In this document: positions 5,666-6,079 of the stretch, one piece after another | Layout of the letters: the number at the start of each line of letters is the position of its first letter | Numbering within the stretch: position 1 is the stretch's first letter | Origin: JADJOY01 sp016713535 [NCBI: Deltaproteobacteria bacterium] | GTDB taxonomy: Bacteria; JADJOY01 | Reading direction: 5' to 3' | NCBI GenBank assembly: GCA_016713535.1 | Contig: JADJOY010000014.1 | Coordinates: forward strand, 302,525-308,603 | Length of the DNA stretch: 6,079 nucleotides | Position numbers and translations under genes: made by a program | The notes under the pieces: generated by a model | What the model saw: only the letters and a program-made list of their open reading frames with translations | Databases searched by the model: none | What the model was told of the DNA's origin: nothing

Positions 5666-6079
5666 ATGGACCTCGGCCGCGTGACGCCCCTCGACCGATT
5701 CCACGAGCGGCTGATCGCGAGCCTGGACGCGGGCACGTTCGTGCAGCTCGTGCTCTCCGGCGCCGGCGAGTCCTCCGAAACGCCGGAGAAGGCCATCGGC
5801 CGCCATGTCGAGCTCAGGCGCGGGCCGGTCGTGTCGTTCACGTTGCGCTTTGCCCGTCGCGACGTGACGGAGAACGTGGCGCTGGCCGACGTGCCGGGGT
5901 GGGTCGCGGCACGCGTCCCGTCGCTCTTCCGCAACGCGCTTCTCGGCACCACCGAGCGTGACTGGCAGCTTCACGTGAGCGCGGCCGGCGAGGCGCGCCT
6001 CGCGGGTCACAGACCGGCGCGGCGGGACGTTCCGCCGGCGAGCCACGACCGCCCCAAGGTGACGTTGATCGACGGTTCC
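5666..6079 (+). CDS. N-terminal part of a probable class I SAM-dependent methyltransferase-family protein, 3'-partial
   Basis: An open frame begins after an in-frame TGA at 5651-5653, with ATG 5666, and runs off the right edge (138 codons). GTG 5681 is an alternative start that would begin TPLDRFHERL and has a GGATGGA stretch ten bases upstream. I recall this kind of N-terminal region (LDRFHERL, GTFVQLVLS, a VELRRGP...SFT strand pair, RDVTENV, FRNALLGTTERDWQL, then HDRPK) from bacterial proteins whose later part is a class I SAM-dependent methyltransferase domain. That domain would lie outside the window, so no SAM-binding motif can be checked and no substrate can be proposed. Coding is supported by the long uninterrupted frame, protein-like composition with alternating hydrophobic strands, and strong G/C preference at third positions. 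It is on the same strand as dut but separated by the palindromic element, so it is probably a separate unit. Confidence 0.7.
   Translation, partial: MDLGRVTPLDRFHERLIASLDAGTFVQLVLSGAGESSETPEKAIGRHVELRRGPVVSFTLRFARRDVTENVALADVPGWVAARVPSLFRNALLGTTERDWQLHVSAAGEARLAGHRPARRDVPPASHDRPKVTLIDGS

Noticed and set aside
5390-6046. - strand frame of 218 codons over dut and the 3' gene, and the + strand frames at 5106-5684 and 5596-5961
   Set aside because: These are Arg/Pro/Gly-rich shadows of dut and of the partial gene at 5666. They cross the palindromic element and have no motifs.

Overview
The window looks like a chromosomal segment of a GC-rich bacterium. Third codon positions in the housekeeping genes are almost always G or C. 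The order rpsO-pnp-dut, and the style of the flanking genes, would suit a deltaproteobacterial-type lineage (Myxococcota, Desulfobacterota or Binatota-like). That placement is inference from gene content and protein flavour; no rRNA or other phylogenetic marker was available for comparison.

Layout, left to right, all genes on the + strand: (1) nt 2-2184, the C-terminal part of a long FG-GAP/VCBS beta-propeller protein that enters from the left edge. It carries 14 calcium-binding-type repeats. It changes frame by one base near nt 480, so it is either a damaged gene or a sequencing/assembly error. (2) nt 2185-2394, a 210-base spacer with a weak hairpin and the presumed rpsO leader. (3) nt 2395-2664, rpsO (ribosomal protein S15). 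(4) nt 2665-2948, a 284-base spacer packed with inverted repeats. (5) nt 2949-5051, pnp (polynucleotide phosphorylase). (6) nt 5032-5514, dut (dUTPase), overlapping the end of pnp by 20 bases. (7) nt 5515-5665, a spacer holding a 69-bp palindromic doublet of a REP/BIME type. (8) nt 5666 to the right edge, the N-terminal part of a gene that resembles the leading region of a class I SAM-dependent methyltransferase family.

Functionally the core is an RNA/nucleotide housekeeping block. S15 is an early 16S rRNA binder. PNPase degrades RNA by phosphorolysis, and dUTPase keeps dUTP out of DNA while making dUMP for thymidylate synthesis. rpsO and pnp are classically co-transcribed and post-transcriptionally controlled in other bacteria, and the spacer between them here is unusually structured. 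pnp and dut overlap in a way that suggests translational coupling. The FG-GAP gene is unrelated in function and uses codons more loosely than pnp.

I see no CRISPR array, tRNA, rRNA, transposase or defence system. The genes are ordinary. The parts worth a second look are the rpsO-pnp spacer, the inverted-repeat doublet downstream of dut, and the frameshift in the repeat protein.
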